Below are positions 18,393 to 27,122 of a stretch of DNA of 64,000 bases, piece after piece (within the stretch, counting starts at the first letter, position 1; the number at the start of each line of letters is the position of its first letter). Location of the stretch: the NCBI RefSeq assembly GCF_001546115.1, contig NZ_KQ955208.1, positions 1,319,005 through 1,383,004 on the forward strand. Reading direction: 5' to 3'. The translations under genes were made by a program, and so were the position numbers. Under the pieces are notes generated by a model. It was not told where the DNA came from, did not search any database, and was given only the letters and a program-made list of their open reading frames with translations. The DNA comes from Paracoccus aminovorans (GTDB lineage Bacteria; Pseudomonadota; Alphaproteobacteria; Rhodobacterales; Rhodobacteraceae).

Positions 18393-19165
18393 GAGGCAGC
18401 CGCCTGCGCGGGCCGGACCAGCAGCCCCTCGCCCGGACGCCATGCGCCGGGCGGGATGCGGCCCTCGACATAGCCGTGCCACAGCGCGTCGAGCTGCGCC
18501 CAGAGCACGTCGGTCTTGAACTCCAGCGCCGCCGCCGCCGCATCCTGCTTTTCCAGCGTATCGGCGTGGTCGAGGACATAGTTCAGGCCGAATTCCACGT
18601 CCTTGGGCGCCTCGGCCAGGCGCTTGCGGAAATAGGAAAGGCTGGTCTCGTCGGCGAAATCGTAATGCTTCAGCAGGCCCTCGATGCGCTCGGCGTGGAT
18701 CTTGGGGGCGAACATCTCGGTCAGGCTGGCGGCCACGGCGTCGAGCAAGGGCATGTCGCGCACGAAGCGGACATAGGCATCGACGGCGAATCGCGTCGCG
18801 GGCATCACACCGGCGCCGCTCGCGACATAATCCGGGTCCAGCCCCACGGCGCGGGCCAGGGCCAGCCAGCGCCGGATGCCGCCGCCCTCATCGACGCCGC
18901 CGTCGTGATCCTCGATGCGGCTGCGCCAGATGCGGCGCATCTGCGGATCGTCCAGCCGCGACAGGAAGGCCGCGTCCTTCATCGGGATGCGCGACTGGTA
19001 TTGCCAGCGGTTGATGACCCAGGCCCGCACCTCGTCGGGCGAACATTGCCCGCCGTGCAGGCGTTTGTGGAACGGGTGGCGGTCGTGATAGCGCTCGGCG
19101 CCGATGCGGCGCAGGCGTTCGTGGAATTCGGCCCGGCTCTGGGCGCGGTGGTCGGCGATCTTCAT
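18389..19165 (-). CDS. pqqC: Pyrroloquinoline-quinone synthase PqqC
   Basis: PqqC is the cofactor-free oxidase that carries out the final ring closure and eight-electron oxidation to PQQ. The 258-residue, all-helical protein matches the family in length and shows [30 protein letters not shown], and [13 protein letters not shown] followed by [17 protein letters not shown], which include the active-site His, Arg and Tyr residues. It overlaps pqqB by four bases and pqqD by a GTGA junction. Confidence 0.96.
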   Translation of the reverse strand: MKIADHRAQSRAEFHERLRRIGAERYHDRHPFHKRLHGGQCSPDEVRAWVINRWQYQSRIPMKDAAFLSRLDDPQMRRIWRSRIEDHDGGVDEGGGIRRWLALARAVGLDPDYVASGAGVMPATRFAVDAYVRFVRDMPLLDAVAASLTEMFAPKIHAERIEGLLKHYDFADETSLSYFRKRLAEAPKDVEFGLNYVLDHADTLEKQDAAAAALEFKTDVLWAQLDALWHGYVEGRIPPGAWRPGEGLLVRPAQAAAS

Positions 19166-20052
19166 GGCACGATCTCCATGCCGTCGCGGCCGACCTGCCA
19201 GCCCGCCGCCTCGGCAGCGGCGCGTTCGGGGCTGGAAGGATCGACCAGCGGGTTGGAATTGTTCAGATGCACATAGATGCGGGCGCGCAGCGGCACGTCG
19301 CGCAGCGCGTCCAGGCTGCCCTCGGGCCCCGAGACCGAGACATGGCCCATGCGGCGGCCGGTCTTGCGGCCCAGCCCCTCGCGCAGCATCTCGTCATCGC
19401 TCCACAGCGTGCCGTCGAACAGCAGCGCGTCCGCGCCCGCGATCCGCTCGCGCAGCCAGCCCGGCACCGAGGCGCAGCCGGGAATGTAGAACACCCGCCG
19501 GCCGTTCGCGGACAGTTCCACCCCCACGGTCTGCTCGCCCATCAGGCCGGTGTCGACCTCGTCCCCTTCCAGGTAAAGCGGCACCTTGCCCGGCACGGCA
19601 AACAGCGTCGCCATCAGCCCGGGCACCAGCTGGAAGGGCTGGTCCAGCGCCAGGTCGCGGCGCGTCACCAGCCGGGCGTCCAGCGCCGAGAGCATGGGGT
19701 TGGCGGCCAGCACCGCATGGATGGCGGGCGTGGCGTAAAGGTCGAAGGGCTGGCCCTCGCGCAGGGTCAGAAGGCCGGCCACGTGGTCGATGTCGCCATT
19801 CGTCAGCAACACCGAACGGATGGGCGAGCCGCGCAGCCGCTGCGGCCGCAGGTGGACCGAGGCGGCAAGCTGCTGGCGCAGGTCGGGCGAGGCGTTGATC
19901 AGCGCCCAGTCGCGGCCATTGGCCGATATGGCGATGCCGCTCTGGCTCATCGCCGGGATGCGGCCGTCGCGTGCGGCATCGCAATTGCGGCAGCCACAAT
20001 TCCATTGCGGCAGGCCGCCGCCTGCGCCGCTGCCAAGGATCACGATACGCAT
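19162..20052 (-). CDS. pqqB: PQQ biosynthesis protein PqqB
   Basis: PqqB is a metallo-hydrolase-fold protein proposed to hydroxylate the processed Glu-Tyr intermediate. The 296-residue protein begins MRIVILGSGAGGGLPQWNCG and keeps the family's cysteines (CGCRNC), the LLTNGDIDHVAGLLTLREG segment and the C-terminal IYVHLNNSNPLVDP. It is full length. It lies 68 bp downstream of pqqA and overlaps pqqC. Confidence 0.95.
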   Translation of the reverse strand: MRIVILGSGAGGGLPQWNCGCRNCDAARDGRIPAMSQSGIAISANGRDWALINASPDLRQQLAASVHLRPQRLRGSPIRSVLLTNGDIDHVAGLLTLREGQPFDLYATPAIHAVLAANPMLSALDARLVTRRDLALDQPFQLVPGLMATLFAVPGKVPLYLEGDEVDTGLMGEQTVGVELSANGRRVFYIPGCASVPGWLRERIAGADALLFDGTLWSDDEMLREGLGRKTGRRMGHVSVSGPEGSLDALRDVPLRARIYVHLNNSNPLVDPSSPERAAAEAAGWQVGRDGMEIVP

Positions 20053-20120
20053 GTTTGCCCCTTCCGGCAGACCCGGCCGCCCGTCACCGGGCAGCCGAGC
20101 CCGGAAATCGCCGGGTCAGG

Positions 20121-20213
20121 TCAGAACAGAACCGGCTCGTCCTCGGCCGGGGCATACATGTTGATTTCCATGCCGCAGGCGATTTCCGTCAGCGCGGGTT
20201 TGGTCCAGGCCAT
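20121..20213 (-). CDS. pqqA: PQQ precursor peptide PqqA
   Basis: This 30-residue ribosomal peptide begins MAWTKPALTEI. Glu16 and Tyr20 in MEINMY are the two residues that PqqE crosslinks and that become the PQQ skeleton. The C-terminal tail is APAEDEPVLF. A strong ribosome site (GGAGGAGG) lies eight to nine bases upstream. It is the first gene of the operon pqqA-B-C-D-E-SoxYZ-like. Confidence 0.96.
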   Translation of the reverse strand: MAWTKPALTEIACGMEINMYAPAEDEPVLF

Positions 20214-20256
20214 ATAGATCTCCTCCTCCAGTTCACCGCATGTCGCGGTCCCTTGA

Positions 20257-20284
20257 ATGCTAGGCCGGTCCGCCGGCCAGTCAA
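20257..20284 (-). promoter_or_regulatory. Candidate promoter of the pqq operon
   Basis: On the minus strand TTGACT (20284-20279) and TAGCAT (20262-20257) are separated by 16 bp, a sigma-70-like arrangement 44 bp above the pqqA ATG. The spacer itself is an inverted repeat, GGCCGG-CGGA-CCGGCC, which could be an operator. No transcription start was mapped. Confidence 0.5.
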
Positions 20285-20352
20285 CGCGCCAAAGGTCGTA
20301 GATGACCGCCCCCGCCCCGCGGTGCTAGGCTGCGCGCGAAAGGATGCGGGCC

Positions 20353-21414
20353 ATGTTTCACCTGATCCTCAGCGCCTGCCTCGCGGCGCAGCCGGGGGTA
20401 TGCGAGGGCCGGCTTCTGCCGGCGGGCGACGCGCCCGCGCGCGAGGCCTGCGAAGCGGGCGCGGCGGCGATCGCGCGCGACTGGCTGGCACGCCATCCCG
20501 ACCTGACCCCGGGCGAAGGCGGCACCCGCTGCGTCGAGACGGCCGAGCTGCCGGCGCTGTCCATGCAGGAAATCGCCGCCGGCGTGCATCTGCACCAGGG
20601 CGCCATGGACCAGCTTTCGCCGCAGAATCGCGGCCGGATCGCCAATTCCGGCTTCATCGTCGGCGACACGGTGGCGGTCATCGACAGCGGCGGCAGCCGG
20701 GCCGAGGGCGAGGCGCTTTACGCCGCGATCCGCCAGGCCACCGACCTGCCCGTCAGCCACCTGATCCTGACCCACATGCACCCCGACCACATCCTGGGCG
20801 CCGAGGTCTTTGCCGAGGCCGGCGCCACCGTTGTCGCCGACGCCCGCCTGCCGCAGGCGGTGGCGCTGCGGGCCGAGGCCTGGATGATCTCGGTGCCGCG
20901 CCAGATCGGGGCGGGGAATTTCGCCGGCACCCGCATCGCCGCCGTCGATCATCCGGTGACGGCCCCAGAAACGATCTCGCTGGGCGGGCGCGACTTGCGG
21001 CTGGTGCCGGTGCCGCCCGCCCATACCGACAGCGACCTGACCGTGCTGGACCAGGACAGCGGCACGCTGTTCGCGGGCGATCTGGTGTTCCTGGGGCTGA
21101 CGCCCTCGCTCGACGGCTCGCTGGCGGGCTGGCTGGGCTGGCTGGACACACCGCCCGACCCGGCCCCCGCGCGCATCGTGCCCGGCCATGGCCCCGTGAC
21201 CGAGCTGTGGGAGGACGCCACCGCGCCCGAGCGGCAATACCTGACCGCGCTGCGCGATGCCGCGCGGCAGGCGATTGCCCGCGGGCTGGCGCTGTCCGCC
21301 GCGATTCCCGCCATCGTGCAGGCGATGCGGCCGTTCTCGGAAGGCTGGGCCGATTTCCAGGCCGTCACCGCGCGCAATGCCGCCACGGCCTTCGCCGAGC
21401 TGGAATGGGAATAG
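20353..21414 (+). CDS. Quinoprotein relay system zinc metallo-hydrolase (SoxH-like MBL fold)
   Basis: A 353-residue protein with a short hydrophobic N terminus (MFHLILSACLAAQPGVCEG) and a metallo-beta-lactamase fold: zinc motif HMHPDH, then PAHTDSDL, LFAGDLVFLG and PGHGPV. The N-terminal extension with cysteines before the MBL domain fits the second type of hydrolase found with SoxYZ-like carriers and PQQ dehydrogenases. The ATG at 20353 is spaced nine bases from AAGG; the ATG at 20344 abuts it and is less likely. It is divergent from pqqA. Confidence 0.8.
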   Translation: MFHLILSACLAAQPGVCEGRLLPAGDAPAREACEAGAAAIARDWLARHPDLTPGEGGTRCVETAELPALSMQEIAAGVHLHQGAMDQLSPQNRGRIANSGFIVGDTVAVIDSGGSRAEGEALYAAIRQATDLPVSHLILTHMHPDHILGAEVFAEAGATVVADARLPQAVALRAEAWMISVPRQIGAGNFAGTRIAAVDHPVTAPETISLGGRDLRLVPVPPAHTDSDLTVLDQDSGTLFAGDLVFLGLTPSLDGSLAGWLGWLDTPPDPAPARIVPGHGPVTELWEDATAPERQYLTALRDAARQAIARGLALSAAIPAIVQAMRPFSEGWADFQAVTARNAATAFAELEWE

Positions 21415-21471
21415 ATTGCCTCGCCCGCGCCCCGATGCCACAACTATGCCGAGCGCATCGGGAGGAAGGTC

Positions 21472-24400
21472 ATGGCACCTCGGCACGGTTTCATCGCAGC
21501 GGCGCTCGCCGCCCTGCTGCTGGTCGGAAACGCACAGGCGCAGGAGGCGCCGGTGCCCGAGCGGCGGCTGTCGCTGCAGGCCGACACCGACCTGCCCGGC
21601 GGCGACCTGGGCCCGATCTTCGACACCACGCTGCAAGCCTGCGTGCAGGCCTGCGTCGCGAACGACGCCTGCACCGCGCTGACCTATAACGAACGCGCCC
21701 GCGCCTGTTTTCCCAAGGGCGAAGGCACCGGCGCCGCCGCGGGCTTCGTCGGCGCGATCTCGGGCCATGTCGTGACGTTGGACAGCGAAGCGCGGCTGCG
21801 CGCGCAGTCCCGCGCCGCCGCCGCCCCCTTCATCGCGCCGCAGGACCTGAGCCAGGCGCAGGCGCAGGCGCGTTCCTTTCCGGCGCTGCACCCGCCGATG
21901 GCCGACTATCCGCAGGGCAGCGCACAAGCGGCCGAGAGCGGCGGCGACCTGGCGCTGGCCGCCCGCATCACCGCCTCCGAGGCCGCGCGCTATGACCGGG
22001 CCGAGGACTGGACCAATCTCGCGCGGCTGACGCTTTACACCGGCGACCAGAACGACAGCGACGCCTCGAACGCGGTCGCCGCGATGGCGATCAACGGCTA
22101 TCTGCGCGCGGGCCAGGATGCCATCGCCGGCCGCGCGCTGTCCTGGCTGGCCATGGCCTGGGAGCGCCAGGGCCGGGGCCGCGATGCGCTGGCGGCGCTG
22201 CGGCTGGCGGCGAAACTGTCGCCCGCCGACAGCGAGATCGCCTCGGCGCTGGAGGAATCCGAGGCCCGCAACGGGTTCCGCGTCACCGACACCCAGGTCG
22301 AATCCGAAGGCAAGACGCCGCGCTTCTGCGCCGTCATGTCGCGCGGGCTGTCGACCAGCACCGATTACGCGCCCTTCCTGCGCCTGCCCGGCCGCGACCT
22401 GACGGTCGAGGCCAATGACGACCGGCTTTGCGTCGCCGGGCTGACCCACGGCCAGGAGGTCGAGTTGACGTTGCGCGCCGGCCTGCCCTCGGCCGATGGC
22501 GAGGTGCTGGCCCGCGACGTGACGCTCAAGGGCTATGTCCGCGACCGCAGCCCCGAGGTCCGCTTCCCCGGCCGCGCCTATGTGCTGCCCGCCTCGGGCG
22601 ACCAGCGGCTGTCGATGGTCACGGTCAATGCCGATGTCATCGACCTGCGCCTGCTGCGCATCTCGGACCGCAACCTGATCCGCGCCATGGCCGAGGACAT
22701 GTTCGCGACCCCGCTCGACAGCTGGCAGAGCAACTATTTCAGCGACAGCATGGCGCGCGAGATCTGGAAGGGCACGGCCACGGTCGCCAAGCCCGTGGGC
22801 CAGGACGGCCTGAACCGGGAACTGACCACCAGCCTCGCCATCCCGGCCGAGGCCGGCCCGCTGGAGCCCGGCATCTATATCGTCGAGGCCGGCGTCGCGA
22901 CCGAGAACGCCTCGGACAGCGGGCTGGCGACGCAATGGTTCGTGATCTCGGATTTCGGGATTTCCACCTTCAGTGGCACCGACGGGCTGACCGTGGCGGT
23001 GCGCAGCCTGAACGACACCGCGCCCAAGGTCGGGGCCGAGGTGGCGCTGGTCAGCCGCTCGAACGACGTGCTGGCCAAGGCTGCGACCGACGACCAGGGC
23101 ATCGCGCATTTCGCCCCGGGCCTGGCGCTTGGCAGGGACGGCGCGGCGCCGGCGCTGGTCACCGTCACCGACTGGCAAGGCGAGGGCGCCGCGCGCGCGC
23201 CGCGCGACATGGCCTTCCTGTCGCTGTCGGATCCCGAATTCGACCTGTCGGATCGCGGCGTCGAGGGCCAGCCTCCGGCGCCGCCGATCGACCTGTTCCT
23301 GACCACCGACCGCGGCGCCTATCGCGTCGGCGAGACGGTGAACGCCACCGTGCTGGCCCGCGACGCCGAATCGCGCGCCTTGCCGGACTTGCCGCTGACC
23401 GCGGTGATCCTGCGCCCCGACGGGGTGGAACAGACCCGGATGCCGGCGACCCCCGCCGGCGCCGGCGGCAGCGTGGTCGCCTGGGCCATCCCCGGCAACG
23501 CCCCGCGCGGCACCTGGCGGCTGGAGCTGCGCACCGAGGCCGACGGACCGGCCCTGGCCACGGCCCGCCTGCTGGTCGAGGATTTCCTGCCGGAACGCAT
23601 CGACTTCACCCCGAAACTGCCCGCAGGCCCGGCCCGCGCCGGCGGCGAGCTGGCGCTGAGCCTGAACGCGCATTGGCTGTTCGGCGCGCCGGCCGCGAAC
23701 CTGCCGGTCGAGGGCAGCCTGCGCCTGGCCCCGACCCGCGCGCTGGCCGGTTTCGACGGCTATGTCTTCGGGCGCGAGGATGACGACACCTCGCCCGTCA
23801 CGGACAGCCTGCCGCCCGGCCAGACCGATGCGCAGGGCCATTACCAGGCGCAGATCACCCTGCCCCCCGCCACCGAGCTGGGCCCGCGCCCGTTTGAGGC
23901 CGAGGTGGTGCTGGACATCCGCGAAGGCGCCGGCCGCCCGGTCGAGCGCGTGGAATCCCGCGTGGTCATGCCCGAGGCGCCGGTGATCGGCATCAAGCCG
24001 CTGTTCGAGGGCGACACCGTGGCCGAAGGCGCGGAGGCGCGTTTCGCGCTGCTCGCGGTCGGCCCCGACCTGAAGCCGGCCGCCGCCCCGGTGCGCTGGG
24101 TGCTGAACCGCATCGACACCGACTACCAATGGTATTCGCTGGGCGGGCAATGGAACTGGGAGGCGATCACCACCCGCACCCGTGTCGATGAAGGCGTGGC
24201 CGAGCCGGGCGAGGCCCCGGCCGAGATCGCCGGTGCCGTCGAATGGGGCCAGTACGAGCTGGTGGCCGAGCCGGCATCTGGCCAGGGCGGGCAAAGCTCG
24301 ACGCAATTCTATGCCGGCTGGGGCGCAGTGGCGAATGCCGGCACACAGACGCCTGACCGCTTGCAGGTGGTGCTGGACAAGCCCGCCTATCGCAGCGGCG

Positions 24401-26961
24401 ACACCGCCCGGGTCAAGGTTCAGGCGCTGGCCGACGGGCTGGGCCTGGTCTCGGTGCTGTCGAACCGGCTGGTGTCCATGCAGACCGTGGCGCTGAAGGC
24501 CGGCGAGAACAGCCTGGAGCTGCCGGTGACCGACGCCTGGGGCGCCGGGGTCTATGTCACCGTCAGCGCCATCCGTCCGCTGGGCGAGGCCAAGGCCGAA
24601 CGCACCCCGGTGCGGGCGCTGGGCCTGGCGCATGCCGCCGTCGATCCGGGCGAGCGCAAGCTGGCCGCCAGCATCGCGGCACCGGCCGAGACCCGCCCGC
24701 GCGGCGTGATCCCGGTCACGCTGAAGGTCGATGGCGCGGCGGGCGAGACGGTGCAGGCCACCATCGCCGCCGTCGACCAGGGCATCCTGAACCTGACCGG
24801 CTTCCAGCCGCCGAACCCTTCCGACCATTACTTCGGCCAGCGCCGGCTGGGGGTGGGGCTGCACGACCTTTATGGCCGGCTGATCCTGTCCAGCGGCGCC
24901 CCGGACGGCGCGCTGCGGACCGGCGGCGACGCCATGCAGGCCACGGCCGAGGCGCCGCCGCCGACCGAAAAGCTGATGAGCTGGTTTTCCGGCCCCGTGA
25001 CGGTGGCTGCGGACGGCACCGCGACCGTCGAGGTGCCGGTGGGCGACTTCAACGGCGAGGTGCGGGTCATGGCCGTGGTCTGGTCCGACAAGGGCGTGGG
25101 CCAGGCCGATGCAAGCGTGCTGGTGCGCGATCCGGTGGTGATGACCGTGACCGCGCCGGCCTTCCTTGCGCCCGGCGACCAGGCGCAGGTCGGGCTGCGG
25201 CTGACCCATGCCTCGGGGCCGGCGGGCGAGATCAGGCTGGCGGTCGAGCAGGTCGGCGGCGCCGTGCCGCTGACCACGACCCTGGCGCAGGACAGCGTGA
25301 CCCTGGCCGAGAAGGCCGAGGCGCAGGTCCAGATGCCGGTCACGGCCGGCGAGGCCCTGGGCCATGCCGATCTGCGCCTGACCCTGACCACGCCCGACGG
25401 CCAGGCGCTGACCAAGGACATCACCATCCCCGTGGCGCTGAACGAAGCCGACATCCAGCGCCAGGACCGCATCCTGGTCGAGCCGGGGCAGAGCATCGCC
25501 GTGCCGCCGACGCTGACCGAAGGCATGCTGCCCGGCGCGCTGCTGACGGCGGCGGTCGGGCCTTACGCGCGGCTGGACGTGGCGGGCGCGCTGGCGCGGC
25601 TCTCGCGCTATCCCTATGGCTGTACCGAGCAGCTGACCTCGGGCGCGATGCCGCTGCTGTATCTGCCGAGCCTTGCCGCGCTGGAGGGCGTGGACGGCGG
25701 CGACACCGGCGAGCAGGTGCAGAATGCGATCACCCAGATCCTGACCCGGCAGGGCAGCAATGGCGGCTTCGGCCTGTGGTCTGCCGATTCGGGCGACCTG
25801 TGGCTGGAAGCCTATGTCACCGACTTCCTGTCGCGCGCTCGCGCGGCGGGCTATCAGGTGCCGGACACCGGCTTCCGGCTGGCGGTGGACAATCTGAGGA
25901 ACCGCGCCAATTACGCCACCGAACCCGGCGCCGCCTCGGCCGAGGAGAACGCCGCGTTGGCCTATGCGCTGGCGGTGCTGGCGCGCGAGCGGGCGGCGAC
26001 GGTGGGCGATCTGCGCTATTACGCCGATACGGCGGCGGGGTCGTTCTCGACGCCGATGGGCGCGGCGAACCTGGGCGCGGCGCTGGCCTCATACGGCGAC
26101 CAGGGCCGGGCCGACCGCATGTTCTCCCAGGCGCGGAACCTTCTGAACCTGGGCGCGCCCGAGCCGCAGGTCTTCCGCGCCGACTATGGCACGCGGCTGC
26201 GCGACGCGACGGCGGTGCTGGCCCTGGCGGCCGAGGCGAAAAGCCGGGCAGTGGACGAGACCGACCTGACCAGCCGCATCGCGGAGCAGATTCAGCGGGC
26301 CGAGGAGGACGGCCGCAGCCTGTCCACGCAGGAATCGCTCTGGACGGTGATGGCGGCGCAGGCGCTGGCGCAATCGGTGCCGCCGGCGGCGCTGAACGGC
26401 GTGGCGCTGACCCAGCCGATCACCAGCCTGTCCGATGCCGACGCGAGCCTGGCCAACAACGGCGAGCAGGCGCTGGAAGTGACGCTGACCGCCACCGGCA
26501 AGCCCCGGGGCCAGGTGGCGGCGGGCGGCAAGGGCTACAGCATCGCCCGGCGCTATTACAGCATGGAGGGCGAGGCGCTGGACCCTGCCTCGGTCAAGCA
26601 GGGCACCCGCATGGTGGTAGAGCTGGAGGTGACGCCGCAATCCGAGGGCGGCGGCCGGCTGGTCATCGCAGATCCGCTGCCGGCGGGATGGGAGATCGAC
26701 AACCCGAACCTGCTGCGGGCGGGCGATGTCTCGGCGCTGGACTGGCTGGAGGGCGAGAGTTCGGCCGAGATGACCGAATTCCGCGCCGACCGGTTCGCGG
26801 CGGCGCTGACCTGGACCTCGGCCGAGAGCTTCCGGCTGGCCTATATCGTCCGCGCGGTGACGCCCGGGCAGTTCCGCCACCCGGCCGCCAGCGTCGAGGA
26901 CATGTATCGCCCCGAATTCCGCGCCTGGAGCGACGGCGGCAACGTGACCGTCACGCCCTGA
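21472..26961 (+). CDS. Bacterial alpha-2-macroglobulin with an N-terminal PAN/Apple-like domain
   Basis: A 1829-residue exported protein that would trap proteases entering the periplasm. It has a signal peptide cut after QAQ, with no lipobox cysteine. Residues about 35-95 form a cysteine-rich PAN-like module (CVQACVANDACTALTYN). Long macroglobulin beta-domains follow, with an MG7-type region, and the thioester motif YPYGCTEQ has its cysteine at about 1384, then an alpha-helical thioester domain (SNGGFGLWSADSGDLWLEAYVTDF). Most relatives are lipoproteins paired with penicillin-binding protein 1C; neither feature is present here. Confidence 0.93.
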   Translation: MAPRHGFIAAALAALLLVGNAQAQEAPVPERRLSLQADTDLPGGDLGPIFDTTLQACVQACVANDACTALTYNERARACFPKGEGTGAAAGFVGAISGHVVTLDSEARLRAQSRAAAAPFIAPQDLSQAQAQARSFPALHPPMADYPQGSAQAAESGGDLALAARITASEAARYDRAEDWTNLARLTLYTGDQNDSDASNAVAAMAINGYLRAGQDAIAGRALSWLAMAWERQGRGRDALAALRLAAKLSPADSEIASALEESEARNGFRVTDTQVESEGKTPRFCAVMSRGLSTSTDYAPFLRLPGRDLTVEANDDRLCVAGLTHGQEVELTLRAGLPSADGEVLARDVTLKGYVRDRSPEVRFPGRAYVLPASGDQRLSMVTVNADVIDLRLLRISDRNLIRAMAEDMFATPLDSWQSNYFSDSMAREIWKGTATVAKPVGQDGLNRELTTSLAIPAEAGPLEPGIYIVEAGVATENASDSGLATQWFVISDFGISTFSGTDGLTVAVRSLNDTAPKVGAEVALVSRSNDVLAKAATDDQGIAHFAPGLALGRDGAAPALVTVTDWQGEGAARAPRDMAFLSLSDPEFDLSDRGVEGQPPAPPIDLFLTTDRGAYRVGETVNATVLARDAESRALPDLPLTAVILRPDGVEQTRMPATPAGAGGSVVAWAIPGNAPRGTWRLELRTEADGPALATARLLVEDFLPERIDFTPKLPAGPARAGGELALSLNAHWLFGAPAANLPVEGSLRLAPTRALAGFDGYVFGREDDDTSPVTDSLPPGQTDAQGHYQAQITLPPATELGPRPFEAEVVLDIREGAGRPVERVESRVVMPEAPVIGIKPLFEGDTVAEGAEARFALLAVGPDLKPAAAPVRWVLNRIDTDYQWYSLGGQWNWEAITTRTRVDEGVAEPGEAPAEIAGAVEWGQYELVAEPASGQGGQSSTQFYAGWGAVANAGTQTPDRLQVVLDKPAYRSGDTARVKVQALADGLGLVSVLSNRLVSMQTVALKAGENSLELPVTDAWGAGVYVTVSAIRPLGEAKAERTPVRALGLAHAAVDPGERKLAASIAAPAETRPRGVIPVTLKVDGAAGETVQATIAAVDQGILNLTGFQPPNPSDHYFGQRRLGVGLHDLYGRLILSSGAPDGALRTGGDAMQATAEAPPPTEKLMSWFSGPVTVAADGTATVEVPVGDFNGEVRVMAVVWSDKGVGQADASVLVRDPVVMTVTAPAFLAPGDQAQVGLRLTHASGPAGEIRLAVEQVGGAVPLTTTLAQDSVTLAEKAEAQVQMPVTAGEALGHADLRLTLTTPDGQALTKDITIPVALNEADIQRQDRILVEPGQSIAVPPTLTEGMLPGALLTAAVGPYARLDVAGALARLSRYPYGCTEQLTSGAMPLLYLPSLAALEGVDGGDTGEQVQNAITQILTRQGSNGGFGLWSADSGDLWLEAYVTDFLSRARAAGYQVPDTGFRLAVDNLRNRANYATEPGAASAEENAALAYALAVLARERAATVGDLRYYADTAAGSFSTPMGAANLGAALASYGDQGRADRMFSQARNLLNLGAPEPQVFRADYGTRLRDATAVLALAAEAKSRAVDETDLTSRIAEQIQRAEEDGRSLSTQESLWTVMAAQALAQSVPPAALNGVALTQPITSLSDADASLANNGEQALEVTLTATGKPRGQVAAGGKGYSIARRYYSMEGEALDPASVKQGTRMVVELEVTPQSEGGGRLVIADPLPAGWEIDNPNLLRAGDVSALDWLEGESSAEMTEFRADRFAAALTWTSAESFRLAYIVRAVTPGQFRHPAASVEDMYRPEFRAWSDGGNVTVTP

Positions 26962-26962
26962 G

Positions 26963-27018
26963 GACGGCGCGGCGGCGGTGGCGCCGTCGCGTGGGTATTT
27001 GGGGAGCAAAGAAGACCG
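26963..27018 (+). repeat. 3'-end repeat, copy B (after the alpha-2-macroglobulin)
   Basis: Two bases after the stop codon GACGGCGC and GCGCCGTC form a hairpin (26963-26988), followed by GTGGGTATTTGGGGAGCAAA and GAAG. The second part is a diverged copy of the eight-member motif, in the direction of transcription. It probably forms the 3' end of the macroglobulin mRNA. Confidence 0.55.
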
Positions 27019-27122
27019 GGCGGGGCGACCGGCGCGGCCTGGCGTCGCGCCGGGAAAGCATTGCTTGCCGGATGGCCGTCCGCGCGCAATAATCCCGCGA
27101 CCGACAGGGAAGGGAGGAGACC

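Noticed and set aside
20281..25365. A 1694-codon minus-strand open frame opposite the alpha-2-macroglobulin
   Set aside because: It spans several real genes on the other strand, has no ribosome site or recognisable domain, and its residue bias (Arg, Gly, His, Gln) is that of an antisense frame.
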